Positions 12,769-23,919 of a stretch of 64,000 nt of DNA are shown here, piece after piece. Made by a program: the position numbers and the translations under genes. Where the stretch lies: contig NC_035162.2 of the NCBI RefSeq assembly GCF_001659605.2, positions 25,152,161-25,216,160 on the forward strand. The letters run 5' to 3'. The notes beneath the pieces were generated by a model, which had not been told where the DNA came from, made no database searches, and saw only the letters and a list, made by a program, of their open reading frames with translations. Every line of letters begins with the position of its first letter. The first letter of the stretch is position 1. The stretch comes from Manihot esculenta. Its lineage: Eukaryota > Streptophyta > Magnoliopsida > Malpighiales > Euphorbiaceae.

Positions 12769-13142
12769 GAGACTTTGGCTTTAAAGCCAAAGTCTCCTCT
12801 GTCCAGGACTGTGCATGCAGAGCCGCGTGGCTCTGCATGCACAGAAAAGGGTTCGGCACTATCAGTGCCGAACCCTTTTCGCGGTCAATGCTTCGTCAGG
12901 AATCTTTGACGAAGCATTGTATTCTGCATGTTCGGCATCATTGTTGCCGAACATGCCACGCTGCAGCCACGTGAGCAGATTGCTCTGCTCACGTGGCACG
13001 GTTCCGCTTGTTCGGCACCATGGGTGCCGAACAAGCTGCCAAACGAATGTTCGCCACCATTGGTGGCGAACTTCTGGGTTCGGCAGTATGATTGCCGAAC
13101 CCAGTGCGTTGACACACAGGATCTGAAAATATTTTCGGATCC
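12769..13142. repeat. Right subterminal hairpin array of the MULE
   Basis: Ten nearly back-to-back palindromes in 374 bp: 12769-12796, 12809-12844, 12845-12879, 12886-12919, 12927-12955, 12966-12997, 13007-13035, 13049-13071, 13074-13104 and 13119-13142. Arms are 10-16 bp with short loops and most are perfect. Stem sequences differ: AGACTTTGGC, TGTGCATGCAGAGCC, GGGTTCGGCAC, AATGCTTCGTC, CATGTTCGGCA, CCACGTGAGCAG and others. Outer members pair by position with hairpins of the left end. Confidence 0.9.
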
Positions 13143-13194
13143 TGCATGATTTTAAAAATAAATTTCATTTTTTGCATGATTTGAAAAATTGCTA
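12927..13194 (-). repeat. MULE right terminal inverted repeat
   Basis: Inverse of the left TIR, ending ATTTGAAAAATTGCT just before the target duplication 13195-13203. The match decays inward and is interrupted by hairpin-length indels. Confidence 0.8.
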
Positions 13195-13976
13195 CTCGGT
13201 TGCAAGGTTGGAAGGAAAAGTTTCTCTCAAGGGCAGCTCGAGACCTTTTTATAAAAACAGTAGCTCAAGCGATATCGTCCTATGTGATGCATTGTTTTAG
13301 ATTGCCAGTGTCTTCTTTTGATGAGCTGAGGGCTATTGTTAGTCAATTTTTATAGGGTCAACATGCTTCTGAGCGTCGGTTGCATCTATGTTCATGGACT
13401 CGACTTTGTCATCCAAAAAGTGAAGGTGGCTTCGGTTTCTAGGATTTTTAGAGTTTTATCTGGTGTTACTTACCAAACATGGTTGGCGTATTCTCCAGAG
13501 TCCGAATTTCCTTGGTATCCCGTTTGTTAAAGGCAAAGTATTTCCCCGTTGTGGTTTCTTGCAAGCTCAGATTGGTTCTTCATCGAGTTATACCTGGAGA
13601 AGTATTCTCTCTGGTAGGGAGGTGTTACAGCTTGGTTCACGATGGCATGTGGGGGATGGTGCTTCTATCAATATTTCATCTGATTCGTGGATTCTCCAAC
13701 CATCTTCTTTCTGTGTCATTACTCCTTGTCGAGTGCTTCGCAAGGATGCTATTGTCTCTAGTCTTATTGATCCTCTGTCATATAATTAGATATGGCTGAT
13801 TATTTTTGAAGTTTTTTATCCTCCTGATATTCATAGAATTCATTTGATTCCTTTGAGCAGTTTTTACAGACTAGATAGATTGTTGTGGCACTTTGATTCA
13901 TATGGATGCCATATGGTTCATAATGGATATTGTGTCGACTTCGTCTGGGTATTGTGTCGACTTCGTCAATTTAAAA
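13195..13976 (+). pseudogene. LINE ORF2, continuation: connection region and zf-RVT
   Basis: Resumes directly after the MULE: RLQGWKEKFLSRAA, then SYVMHCFRLPVSSFDELRAI, followed by SYTWRSILSGREVLQLGSRW and VGDGASINISSDSWI, which is the zf-RVT (zinc-binding reverse transcriptase) region of plant LINE ORF2. Frameshifts and stops are frequent. A short direct duplication of ATTGTGTCGACTTCGTC lies near 13930-13968, just before the homology stops. Confidence 0.85.
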
Positions 13977-15186
13977 TTTACTTCCATTTTCTTGATTGAC
14001 AAGAACTTGTAGATAGGGTAAGTGAATATCAATTCCACAGATATTTTAATCCTTTAATCATGTTTAATTCAAATGACCAATTTGATATAGAAGAGTAGTT
14101 TAATAAAAAAGTGAAAATAAGAGAGTTTTTTTATTAAAGTGGTTTTGCCTTGGGCAAACAGCTGAAGGTAATCAAATTGAGGTGTTTTGCAATTGATCAT
14201 TGATTAAAAAAATAATTCATTTTATTATCTATTATTTGGTTATAATAGTCAAACACGCGAATTCCACCGATTCTTTCTTATAATTAAATTAATCTGCTTC
14301 ATGCTTAAATTAATTCCTAGTTAACTAATAATCCCAACACGTGTGTAAATTTAATTAATAACTACATTAAGAGAATCCAAACTTAGATCAATAAAAACAC
14401 GCGTTTTATTTAAATCAAATCTATTAATTTCTTAATATAAACTAATATGTTAATTGCTATTTATTATTAACTCAACTAAATAATTACAAAATTAATTAGA
14501 TTAATTAGTAATATATTGTCTTTTTAAGAGATTCAATGGCCCCTTCAAGTCTCAAGAAAACAACAATGCAGATAGTGTTCCTCAAATTTAGAAATTAACA
14601 GAAAATAGAAATAAGATAAAAAGAATTGAAGCACATAACATCACAACTTGAATAAAATCCCAATTTAAATTAACCTTCAACTGAAAATAATTGTTTAGCT
14701 TCTAAGGGGTATAATAAAATTAAAAAAAAAAAGAAGGAAAAAAAAACAGAAGAAGATGGAGAAAAAAAGAGAGGGGCGGTGGCAAGAGAGGAGAGGAGGT
14801 AGAGAAAAAATATATGATGTCTAGATTTAATTCTAAGAGTCTTTATATAGGAATAAAAAAATTTAATAATTTAAAATAAACTCTACTACTCCTATCTTAT
14901 CTTTATTCTAATCTGATTGAGTTTAATTCAACTTGATCCCATTTGAAACTGATATTATCCTTACTTAAGTGGTAAAATCTATCTTATTTCCTCATCGCCT
15001 TAAACTATAGGTTTGGTCAAGATTGTAATCTCTCAGTACAAAAATTCTTTAATTCTGCTTTTTTTCCGTTTTTTTTTTCTCAACTTCTGCTCACAAACCG
15101 TCCAAAATTAAATTAAAATTAAAATTAAATATTTATATTAAAATTTTAGCAAAATCATGAAATTAAATGAGAAAAAAATTTGTGAG
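13977..15186. other. Unidentified AT-rich insertion splitting the LINE
   Basis: About 1.2 kb of AT-rich DNA without coding potential separates the zf-RVT and RNase H parts of the LINE, so it is probably another insertion. I could not find clear terminal repeats or a target duplication. An A-rich/GA-rich patch lies at about 14720-14810. Confidence 0.45.
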
Positions 15187-15640
15187 TTTTGCAACTCATC
15201 AGAGTTTCACTTAATTTGAAGTTTGAGAGTTTGAATATAGCTTCTACTTCCTCTTCTTTTGAAGAGCTTTTCTGGAAGGCCTTATGTGGGTACTCAGGAC
15301 ATGTGGAGTGCTGCAGGTTTGAATCCGACTACTTTAGTTTATTCAATTCCTTTTGGTCCACTATCTTTCGACAAAATAAGCGTAGTTATCTGTTACGGGA
15401 TTGTGTGGATCTTTCTTCTCAGTTAGTTAGTTACAGGTGAATGTGGATTTAAAGTTCTGGTAATAAGGTTGCTTATTTATTAGCTCAATTGAGTTAAAAA
15501 TATGAGGATGTTCATATTTGGGTTGAAAAGGTTCCTCCTTCAGTTAATCATGTTTGGATGGTTTTGATTTGAAATGAGGTTGAGGCATTGTCTCATTTTG
15601 TTTAAAGAGATTCAAGTCCTATGAAAGACAATGACCATAT
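15187..15640 (+). pseudogene. LINE ORF2 C-terminal RNase H-like fragment
   Basis: RFESDYFSLFNSFW and, in a shifted frame, a segment ending NKVAYLLAQLS-like plus VHIWVEKVPPSVNHVWMVLI match the C-terminal RNase H region of plant LINEs. Stops and frame changes show it is decayed. It ends near 15570-15640; I did not find a definite poly(A) tail. Confidence 0.7.
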
Positions 15641-16543
15641 ACTGATAAAATAGACCTTTTTTATTTACTTGTTCCCTTTACGATATTATAATATGATGAT
15701 TTTATAGTGTAATTCAAATCAATGGAAATATTGGTTGAATTCTAAGAAACACTTTTTCATTGATTATAAACTCTTGTAGTCTTCTTTTAAACATATGATA
15801 CCTATAAAATGGTAGAAAGCTCAACTGTTTGTAAACTAATTAAAACATAAATAGTGGTAGATCTACTTAAGGCCCAAGTGGTCATAGGCTTTTTGAAATT
15901 AATTTCCATTTAGAGCCTAAATAGATAATACGAAAATTATTACCAAATCCTTGAATTTTTACGGCAAATTGATTCAACTTATAAAATTTTATTTATATAA
16001 ATTTTTTTTTGAAATTTTTTTTATTTACGTATAAATAAAATTTTTTAATGAAATTGGAAGGTTTTGTTGAGAAAATAAAACTAAACCCCTAATTTATTTT
16101 AATTATATTTTGAATTGACTTTTTTTAAGTCACTCGACTGGAAATTTTGTGGAACTTAACAGGAAATCATTCTATCTTATTTATTTTTATATTTATTTTG
16201 TGGATGATGAGCTTCCTACCTACCTTCCTCTTTTCCAATCAAACTTCACTTTCTTTTCCTTAAGTAATTTTCCTACCAAAAGTACTATGAAATCTCCACT
16301 TATTTTTTGAATGAAAAATTATCCAAGTCTGTTTGGCGGGAGAGACTTTTTTGATATTTATAAATAATTTTGATTGAGTTTTGAATTCGTAATTTTATAA
16401 TTTTAATGACTAAACCTTATTAATAGAAAATATTTAATTCTAACTTTAATTGAGTTTAAATTTATAAGTTTTAATGACCGTTGTTTAATATAAATGACTT
16501 AAAAAACTTATAAGTTCTCAATTTAATATAATTTTATAAATAA
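15641..16543. other. AT-rich spacer, nothing recognised
   Basis: AT-rich DNA between the end of the LINE and the copia LTR. There are no ORFs, repeats or RNA genes I can support. Confidence 0.5.
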
Positions 16544-16662
16544 TGTAAATATTTCTAGGGATATAATTGTAATTCTATAAATATTAGCTTAGCACAGTGT
16601 AAAGTGAACTTCACGTGTTGTTAGTTCGCGATGAGGGCTTGCTCTAATTTTGTCTATATAAG
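16544..16662 (+). repeat. Copia 5' LTR fragment
   Basis: Matches the start of the LTR at 39777 up to TCTATATAAG, which looks like the LTR TATA region. It is cut at 16663 where a different LTR-like sequence begins. Confidence 0.8.
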
Positions 16663-17335
16663 TGATGTGGAACCCAAGACCAACATGTGATCAAAAATTT
16701 CGTCACACAACTTGATAAAGAACAAAGTAAAGATATTTTCCAAAAGGTTGCTCTACCATACCCTTAACCAACAAATGTGACTAGAAACATAGATAATGGA
16801 GCGAAAGTTGCTCTACCACACCCCTAACCAACCAATGTGATTAGAAATATAGATAATCAAGCGAAGATTGCTCTACTACACCCCTAATCAAGCAATGTGA
16901 TTAGAAACATAGATAATCAAGTGATTCTACCTTCGAGAATACCACAAGAAATTCTTGATAAGTTAACTAAGTATGGAAGATATACATATTAGAACGCCAC
17001 AAGGTTAAACCTTGATAAATTGGTAAATAATGGAGAAGAACAAAATATTATTCATAACATCATCTTTTATTTATTAGCTAATTGTGGCTGCCACCTTAAA
17101 GGTATTTTTATAGGCTCCAAACCCTAATTCTAGCATAGAAAGGAATAATTATAATATAGGAAGGATATCTAGTCAAATGGTCAAACCTATATTATATTAA
17201 AAATCATTTTCCTAAATTATCTTGGAGAAATCTCCTTCCTAAATAGGCTGCACGAATTTGGCTTCTAGGCCAAATTAATTTAAAATAAATTTCACAAAAT
17301 ATTAAAATACAAAAAATAATAAAATTAGCTTAAGT
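16663..17335 (-). repeat. Reverse-oriented LTR-like fragment
   Basis: It starts TGATGTGGAACCC, which resembles the inverse of the protease-only element's LTR end (TGACGCGGAACCC), but the rest is not clearly the same LTR. It includes CTCCAAACCCTAATTCTAGC and ends abruptly at 17335 next to a 5'-truncated LTR. I read it as part of a related LTR in reverse; this is inference. Confidence 0.45.
16741..16920. repeat. Three exact-period 60-bp tandem repeats
   Basis: 16741-16800, 16801-16860 and 16861-16920 are head-to-tail copies, each with TTGCTCTAC..CACCCCTAA and AGAAACATAGATAATCAAG-like segments. They differ by a few substitutions. Confidence 0.93.
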
Positions 17336-18092
17336 GCAAACTTATATCATTCCAATGGATCCAAGAGTAGTTCAAAATCATATTCATATAATCCATATAT
17401 ATTTGGGGCGTGCTTTAATTCATATGGGACAGATATGGTGCAACACTTGCAATCATAGGCTGAGAGAGCCTAATCAAACCTATGGGCTAAAACTACATAA
17501 AGGAAAGCCTAAAGTGAAGATCAAGTAAGGCTTTTGTGAAGATTCAACTTTGTTATGATGGGCTTGCTAGTTTTATTATTTAAACACTTGTTTTATTTTA
17601 GTTTTGTTTGGGCTTGTATTTTGGCCATATTTTATCTTTTAAGTTTTAGAGTGTTGGGCCATGTTGTGGGCTTATATTTTAATACCTATGTGTTATTTTA
17701 GTGTGTGATTAGGCTTGGGTCTTATGTGTTTAAGTCAGGCCCAAGAAGAGTGTCTTAGGGTTTTATTTGTTTTTCTCCTTACTATATAAGGATAAGAAAC
17801 AATTGTAAGAGGCAGCTTTTAATCAAACTTTTCGGAATTTCTTTCATGCCTTTGGCGTGTATTGCTTTGAGTGAGAGTGAGGATTTGCTTTCATCAATTG
17901 CACCAGGAATCTTGGCTAACTTATCAACTATTCGTTGTGGCGTTTGTCGGATTCTCATCTAAATCCTTCGATCATTGGTGTTTCAGCTTCTCTAAGTTTG
18001 GGGTGCCATAGGAGGTGGGTTTATCAGATCTTTGGATTCCGTATCTACTTGTGCGTGTGAGTTTGAGGCTTGTGCCATAGGGTTCCACGTCA
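17336..18092 (+). repeat. Protease-only element LTR 1 (5'-truncated)
   Basis: Homologous to the 799-bp LTR at 20207 except that it begins at GCAAACTTATATC and lacks about 43 bp of the LTR start. It ends TTCCACGTCA, next to the primer site at 18095-18106. Confidence 0.9.
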
Positions 18093-18094
18093 GT

Positions 18095-18106
18095 TGGTAT
18101 CAGAGC
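18095..18106 (+). promoter_or_regulatory. Primer binding site (tRNA-Met type), internal region 1
   Basis: TGGTATCAGAGC lies 2 nt after the LTR end, the classic plant LTR-retrotransposon primer site complementary to the 3' end of initiator tRNA-Met. Equivalent sites are 21008-21019 and, inverted, 55343-55354. Confidence 0.9.
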
Positions 18107-19021
18107 CAAAAGTGAGGTAAATTCTTATTTATCTTAGGATCTAGGGTTTTTGAGTTTTCCTTTGTCTTTCTTGTTGATTTCGGTGAAAGCTTTTGTATCC
18201 ATGGCTGCACCTTCTTGATTATTAATCCTAAAAAAAAAAAAATTGAAATCCAAAAAAAAAAAAAAAAATCGCCTTTGCCTTATTTACCTTGATCTGGCCG
18301 AAATTGTGATATACTTCCTTTTTGTCCATATTGCCTTACCTATTTCAATTGATTGCAGTAAATTATAGAAATCATTTTTGAATTTTGAATTGGGTAGAAT
18401 CCAGATTATGAGATAAAAGAAATTCTGCCTATTGCCTAAAGTGCACATTTAAGGCAATTGCATCTACATTGATTTGATGTCAAATCCTTCTTTTAACACC
18501 AGAATTTTCGTCCATGTCTCTGATCTGAGAGAAATTTACATTTTTTTTTCTGATTCTATTTGCAGTGTTTTGATACTTTCCTTTTTGGGTAGATTTAATT
18601 AGATCCATATTTAATTTGCTTTGAAGTGAATTAATTTCAAACTTTTGTCCAGGTTCGTTTTTATTTGAATTCAAAGTTTCTTTTTTGATTTAAACTTGCT
18701 TTTGCTTCCTTGACATTGCTGGAGTATTGTTTGCTTGGGTCTATACTCTAGGTGATATTTTCAAGTAGCACAAAACCTAGTTCGTGTGTTACTTTCCAAA
18801 TTGTAAGTGTCTTCTTTCTAGTTTTTGCGCTCTTCGTTCTTTCTTTAGGTTTTCTTTTTTTTGTTTCATTAAACGCACCTTGTGGTTAGTTGGTTGACCT
18901 TAGTTTCTGAAGTGCAATTGAAGAATCAGCAAAAGAGTGGTAAGTGTGCAAACACTTGAGTTCTTTCTTTTCTAACACAATATTTGCTAGTTCTCTTTGT
19001 TCTTTGTTGATTTAAGGTAGG

Positions 19022-20441
19022 ATGAATAAAGATCAGAATGTCTCACCAGCGTCCACTTCTACAAGAATACCTCAAAGAACTCATAATTGCAATAATGACT
19101 GTGATGATTCGGATGTGTTTGTTAATAATGTGTTGCTTGCTGCACATTGTGAGATGCTTGTTGCTAGGCGTGCTCTGAATATGCAGGTTAAGGAAGAAAG
19201 CCTGGAACAACGGGAAAACATATTTCACACTAGGTGTTTGGTTAATGGAAAAGTGTGTACTGTCATTATTGATGGAGGTAGTTGTGCAAATGTGGCTAGT
19301 GTGTATATGGTGGAGAAATTGGGCTTGGCTTCTATTAAACACCCTAAGCCATACAGATTGCAATGGTTGAACGACTGTGGTGAGGTCAGAGTTACACGCC
19401 AGGTGGTTATACCATTTTCTATTGGTAGATATAAGGATGAGATCTTGTGCGATGTGGTACCTATGCAGGCAAGCCATATATTGTTGGGTAGGCCGTGGCA
19501 ATATGATAGAAAGGTGCAACATGATGGGCTCAATAACAAGTACTCCTTCACTCATGAAGGACAAAAGCTTATACTCGCTCCTTTATCACCTCAAGAGGTA
19601 TATGCCGATCACATAAAAATGCTGGAGAGGGAGAGGGAGGCTTCGGCCTTGGCTACAAAGGTGAGTGAGAGCTTGAGTTCTGTGGAAAAAAATGAGAGAA
19701 AAGAGTGAGTTTGAGGGTAACGAGGCTGGAAAAGAATCAAGACTAGTTAAAGGAGGGAAGATGGAGAAAGAAAAGGAGAAAGAAGAGGCTAAAGTTCCAA
19801 TGTCAACTTCCATAGAGATTCAAATTGAAGAGGAAGTTGTAATGCAATCATCTAATGTAATTGTTCTTGAAAATTCCATTAATGAGCTTATAGAAGAGGT
19901 TGTGAATGATGGTGGACATGGGGAGCACATGATTGATGAGGTGGAGGAGGTGAATAAGACTGTTTTGGAAGTTGTAGAGGAGAATGGGTCACATCCACAT
20001 GATATTTCTATGACTAATATTTTTATGTCTAGTTCATTTGTTCTTGATGTGCAGGTTGTTGATGAAAACATCCATGATGAAAGTTTTATACTATTTCCAC
20101 CTATTCAAAAGGAGGTCTTTGTAGATACATGGGTGCCTAAAGCTTTCCTTCTTGACATAAATATCAGCAAGATTCGAGGACGAATCTTTTCTAAAGAAAG
20201 AGGGAATGATACGGATCCAATAGGACAAATTTCTAACAATGGTGTGGAGCAAACTTATATCATTCCAATGGATCCAAGAGTAGTTCAAAATCATATTCAT
20301 ATAATCCATATATATTTGGGGCGTGCTTTAATTCATATGGGACAGATTTGGTGCAACACTTGCAATCATAGGCTGAGGGAGCCTAATCAAACCTATGGGC
20401 TAAAACTACATAAAGGAAAGCCTAAAGTGAAGATCAAGTAA
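19022..20441 (+). pseudogene. Aspartic-protease-only ORF, copy 1 (frameshifted)
   Basis: It reads MNKDQNVSPASTSTRIPQ, then HTRCLVNGKVCTVIIDGGSC (retropepsin active-site Asp in IIDGGS) and ASHILLGRPWQYDRK (the flap/ILLG motif), as in the protease segment of plant Ty3-gypsy polyproteins. A Glu/Lys-rich linker and a tail follow. One extra A in an A-run at about 19685-19692 shifts the frame after NERKE; the second half continues from 19692 to 20441. The last 235 bp lie inside the next LTR (20207-21005). The upstream GGTAAGT near 18940 could be a 5' intron donor. Confidence 0.85.
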
Positions 20442-21005
20442 GGCTTTTGTGACTATTCAACCTTGTTATGATGGGCTTGCTTGTTTTATTATTTAAACAC
20501 TTGTTTTATTTTAGTTTTGTTTGGGCTTGTATTTTGGCCATATTTTATCTTTTAAGTTTTAGAGTGTTGGGCCATGTTGTGGGCTTATATTTTAATACCT
20601 ATGTATTATTTTAGTGTGTGATTAGGCTTGGGTCTTATGTGTTTAAGTCAGGCCCAAGAAGAGTGTCTTAGGGTTTTATTTGTTTTTCTCCTTACTATAT
20701 AAGGATAAGAAACAATTGTAAGAGGCAGCTTTTAATCAAACTTTTCAGAATTTCTTTCATGCCTTTGGCGTGTATTGCTTTGAGTGAGAGTGAGGATTTG
20801 CTTTCATCAATTGCACCAGGAATCTTGGCTAACTTATCAACTATTCGTTGTGGCGTTTGTCGGATTCTCATCTAAATCCTTCGATCATTGGTGTTTCAGC
20901 TTCTCTAAGTTTGGGGTGCCATAGGAGGTGGGTTTATCAGATCTTTGGATTCCGTATCTACTTGTGCGTGTGAGTTTGAGGCTTGTGCCATAGGGTTCCG
21001 CGTCA
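20207..21005 (+). repeat. Protease-only element LTR 2
   Basis: A 799-bp LTR from TGATACGGATCC to TTCCGCGTCA, shared by two units. It contains CTTACTATATAAGGAT (TATA-like, about 20690-20706) and the final quarter of the protease ORF of the upstream unit. Confidence 0.93.
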
Positions 21006-21935
21006 GTTGGTATCAGAGCCAAAAGTGAGGTAAATTCTTATTTATCTTAGGATCTAGGGTTTTTGAGTTTTCCTTTGTCTTTCTTGTTGATTTCGGTGAA
21101 AGCTTTTGTATCCATGGCTGCACCTTCTTGATTATTAATCTAAAAAAAAAAAAAATTGAAATCCAAAAAAAAAAAAAAAAATCGCCTTTGCCTTATTTAC
21201 CTTGATCTGGCCGAAATTGTGATATACTTCCTTTTTGTCCATATTGCCTTACCTATTTCAATTGATTGCAGTAAATTATAGAAATCATTTTTGAATTTTG
21301 AATTGGGTTGAATCCAGATTATGAGATAAAAGAAATTCTGCCTATTGCCTAAAGTGCACATTTAAGGCAATTGCATCTACATTGATTTGATGTCAAATCC
21401 TTCTTTTAACACCAGAATTTTCGTCCATGTCTCTGATCTGAGAGAAATTTACATTTTTTTTTTCTGATTCTATTTGCAGTGTTTTGATACTTTCCTTTTT
21501 GGGTAGATTTAATTAGATCCATATTTAATTTGCTTTGAAGTGAATTAATTTCAAACTTTTGTCCAGGTTCGTTTTTATTTGAATTCAAAGTTTCTTTTTT
21601 GATTTAAACTTGCTTTTGCTTCCTTGACATTGCTGGAGTATTGTTTGCTTGGGTCTATACTCTAGGTGATATTTTCAAGTAGCACAAAACCTAGTTCGTG
21701 TGTTACTTTCCAAATTGTAAGTGTCTTCTTTCTAGTTTTTGCTCTCTTCGTTCTTTCTTTAGGTTTTCTTTTTTTTGTTTCATTAAACGCACCTTGTGGT
21801 TAGTTGGTTGACCTTAGTTTCTGAAGTGCAATTGAAGAATCAGCAAAAGAGTGGTAAGTGTGCAAACACTTGAGTTCTTTCTTTTCTAACACAATATTTG
21901 CTAGTTCTCTTTGTTCTTTGTTGATTTAAGGTAGG

Positions 21936-23355
21936 ATGAATAAAGATCAGAATGTCTCACCAGCGTCCACTTCTACAAGAATACCTCAAAGAACTCATAA
22001 TTGCAATAATGACTGTGATGATTCGGATGTGTTTGTTAATAATGTGTTGCTTGCTGCACATTGTGAGATGCTTGTTGCTAGGCGTGCTCTGAATATGCAG
22101 GTTAAGGAAGAAAGCCTGGAACAACGGGAAAACATATTTCACACTAGGTGTTTGGTTAATGGAAAAGTGTGTACTGTCATTATTGATGGAGGTAGTTGTG
22201 CAAATGTGGCTAGTGTGTATATGGTGGAGAAATTGGGCTTGGCTTCTATTAAACACCCTAAGCCATACAGATTGCAATGGTTGAACGACTGTGGTGAGGT
22301 CAGAGTTACACGCCAGGTGGTTATACCATTTTCTATTGGTAGGTATAAGGATGAGATCTTGTGCGATGTGGTACCTATGCAGGCAAGCCATATATTGTTG
22401 GGTAGGCCGTGGCAATATGATAGAAAGGTGCAACATGATGGGCTCAATAACAAGTACTCCTTCACTCATGAAGGACAAAAGCTTATACTCGCTCCTTTAT
22501 CACCTCAAGAGGTATATGCCGATCACATAAAAATGCTGGAGAGGGAGAGGGAGGCTTCGGCCTTGGCTACAAAGGTGAGTGAGAGCTTGAGTTCTGTGGA
22601 AAAAAATGAGAGAAAAGAGTGAGTTTGAGGGTAACGAGGCTGGAAAAGAATCAAGACTAGTTAAAGGAGGGAAGATGGAGAAAGAAAAGGAGAAAGAAGA
22701 GGCTAAAGTTCCAATGTCAACTTCCATAGAGATTCAAATTGAAGAGGAAGTTGTAATGCAATCATCTAATGTAGTTGTTCTTGAAAATTCCATTAATGAG
22801 CTTATAGAAGAGGTTGTGAATGATGGTGGACATGGGGAGCACATGATTGATGAGGTGGAGGAGGTGAATAAGACTGTTTTGGAAGTTGTAGAGGAGAATG
22901 GGTCACATCCACATGATATTTCTATGACTAATATTTTTATGTCTAGTTCATTTGTTCTTGATGTGCAGGTTGTTGATGAAAACATCCATGATGAAAGTTT
23001 TATACTATTTCCACCTATTCAAAAGGAGGTCTTTGAAGATACATGGGTGCCTAAAGCTTTCCTTCTTGACATAAATATCAGCAAGATTCGAGGACGAATC
23101 TTTTCTAAAGAAAGAGGGAATGATACGGATCCAATAGGACAAATTTCTAACAATGGTGTGGAGCAAACTTATATCATTCCAATGGATCCAAGAGTAGTTC
23201 AAAATCATATTCATATAATCCATATATATTTGGGGCGTGCTTTAATTCATATGGGACAGATTTGGTGCAACACTTGCAATCATAGGCTGAGGGAGCCTAA
23301 TCAAACCTATGGGCTAAAACTACATAAAGGAAAGCCTAAAGTGAAGATCAAGTAA
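21936..23355 (+). pseudogene. Aspartic-protease-only ORF, copy 2 (same frameshift)
   Basis: Almost identical to copy 1, including the extra A in the A-run (about 22599-22606) that separates the protease half (21936-22622) from the tail half (22606-23355). The shared lesion shows one unit was duplicated from the other after the frameshift arose. The tail again reads into the following LTR. Confidence 0.85.
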
Positions 23356-23919
23356 GGCTTTTGTGAATATTCAACTTTGTTATGATGGGCTTGCTAGTTT
23401 TATTATTTAAACACTTGTTTTATTTTAGTTTTGTTTGGGCTTGTATTTTGGCCATATTTTATCTTTTAAGTTTTAGAGTGTTGGGCCATGTTGTGGGCTT
23501 ATATTTTAATACCTATGTATTATTTTAGTGTGTGATTAGGCTTGGGTCTTATGTGTTTAAGTCAGGCCCAAGAAGAGTGTCTTAGGGTTTTATTTGTTTT
23601 TCTCCTTACTATATAAGGATAAGAAATAATTGTAAGAGGCAGCTTTTAATCAAACTTTTCAGAATTTCTTTCATGCCTTTGGTGTGTATTGCTTTGAGTG
23701 AGAGTGAGGATTTGCTTTCATCAATTGCACCAGGAATCTTGGCTAACTTATCAACTATTCGTTGTGGCGTTTGTCGGATTCTCATCTAAATCCTTCGATC
23801 ATTGGTGTTTCAGCTTCTCTAAGTTTGGGGTGCCATAGGAGGTGGGTTTATCAGATCTTTGGATTCCGTATCTACTTGTGCGTGTGAGTTTGAGGCTTGT
23901 GCCATAGGGTTCCGCGTCA
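23121..23919 (+). repeat. Protease-only element LTR 3
   Basis: The last LTR of the array, ending TTCCGCGTCA. It is followed directly by copia gag sequence at 23920. The bases on the two sides of the composite (ATAAG before 16663, ATGAG after 23919) are not an exact duplication. Confidence 0.92.

Larger units (their letters stand above)
747..13194 (+). mobile_element. Mutator-like element (MULE) inserted in the LINE
   Basis: The outer ends are inverted copies of AGCAATTTTTCAAATCATGC. The flanks are 738-746 (CTCGATTGC) and 13195-13203 (CTCGGTTGC), a 9-bp target duplication with one mismatch, which is the size expected of Mutator elements. LINE coding sequence reads up to the left copy and resumes in register from the right copy (RLWARL, then RLQGWKEK). 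Inside are a MuDR-type transposase (+), an antisense PMD pseudogene, a solo gypsy LTR (6316-8580) and a MITE (9173-10302). Without those two insertions the MULE would be about 9 kb. The transposase is broken, so this copy cannot be autonomous. Confidence 0.9.
17336..23919 (+). mobile_element. Tandem array of a protease-only LTR element (LTR-int-LTR-int-LTR)
   Basis: LTRs at 17336-18092 (lacking its first ~43 bp), 20207-21005 and 23121-23919 alternate with two internal regions (18093-20206 and 21006-23120). The repeat period is 2914 bp and the copies are nearly identical. Ends are TGATACGG...CGTCA. Each internal region begins with TTGGTATCAGAGCC (primer site complementary to initiator tRNA-Met) and ends with a purine tract, AAAGAAAGAGGGAA. 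No gag, reverse transcriptase, RNase H or integrase is present. Such a tandem usually arises by unequal recombination between LTRs. Confidence 0.92.

Noticed and set aside
19043..19564. A 173-codon frame antisense to the protease ORF
   Set aside because: Conserved only because the copies are nearly identical; no recognisable domain and fully overlapped by the real protease frame.
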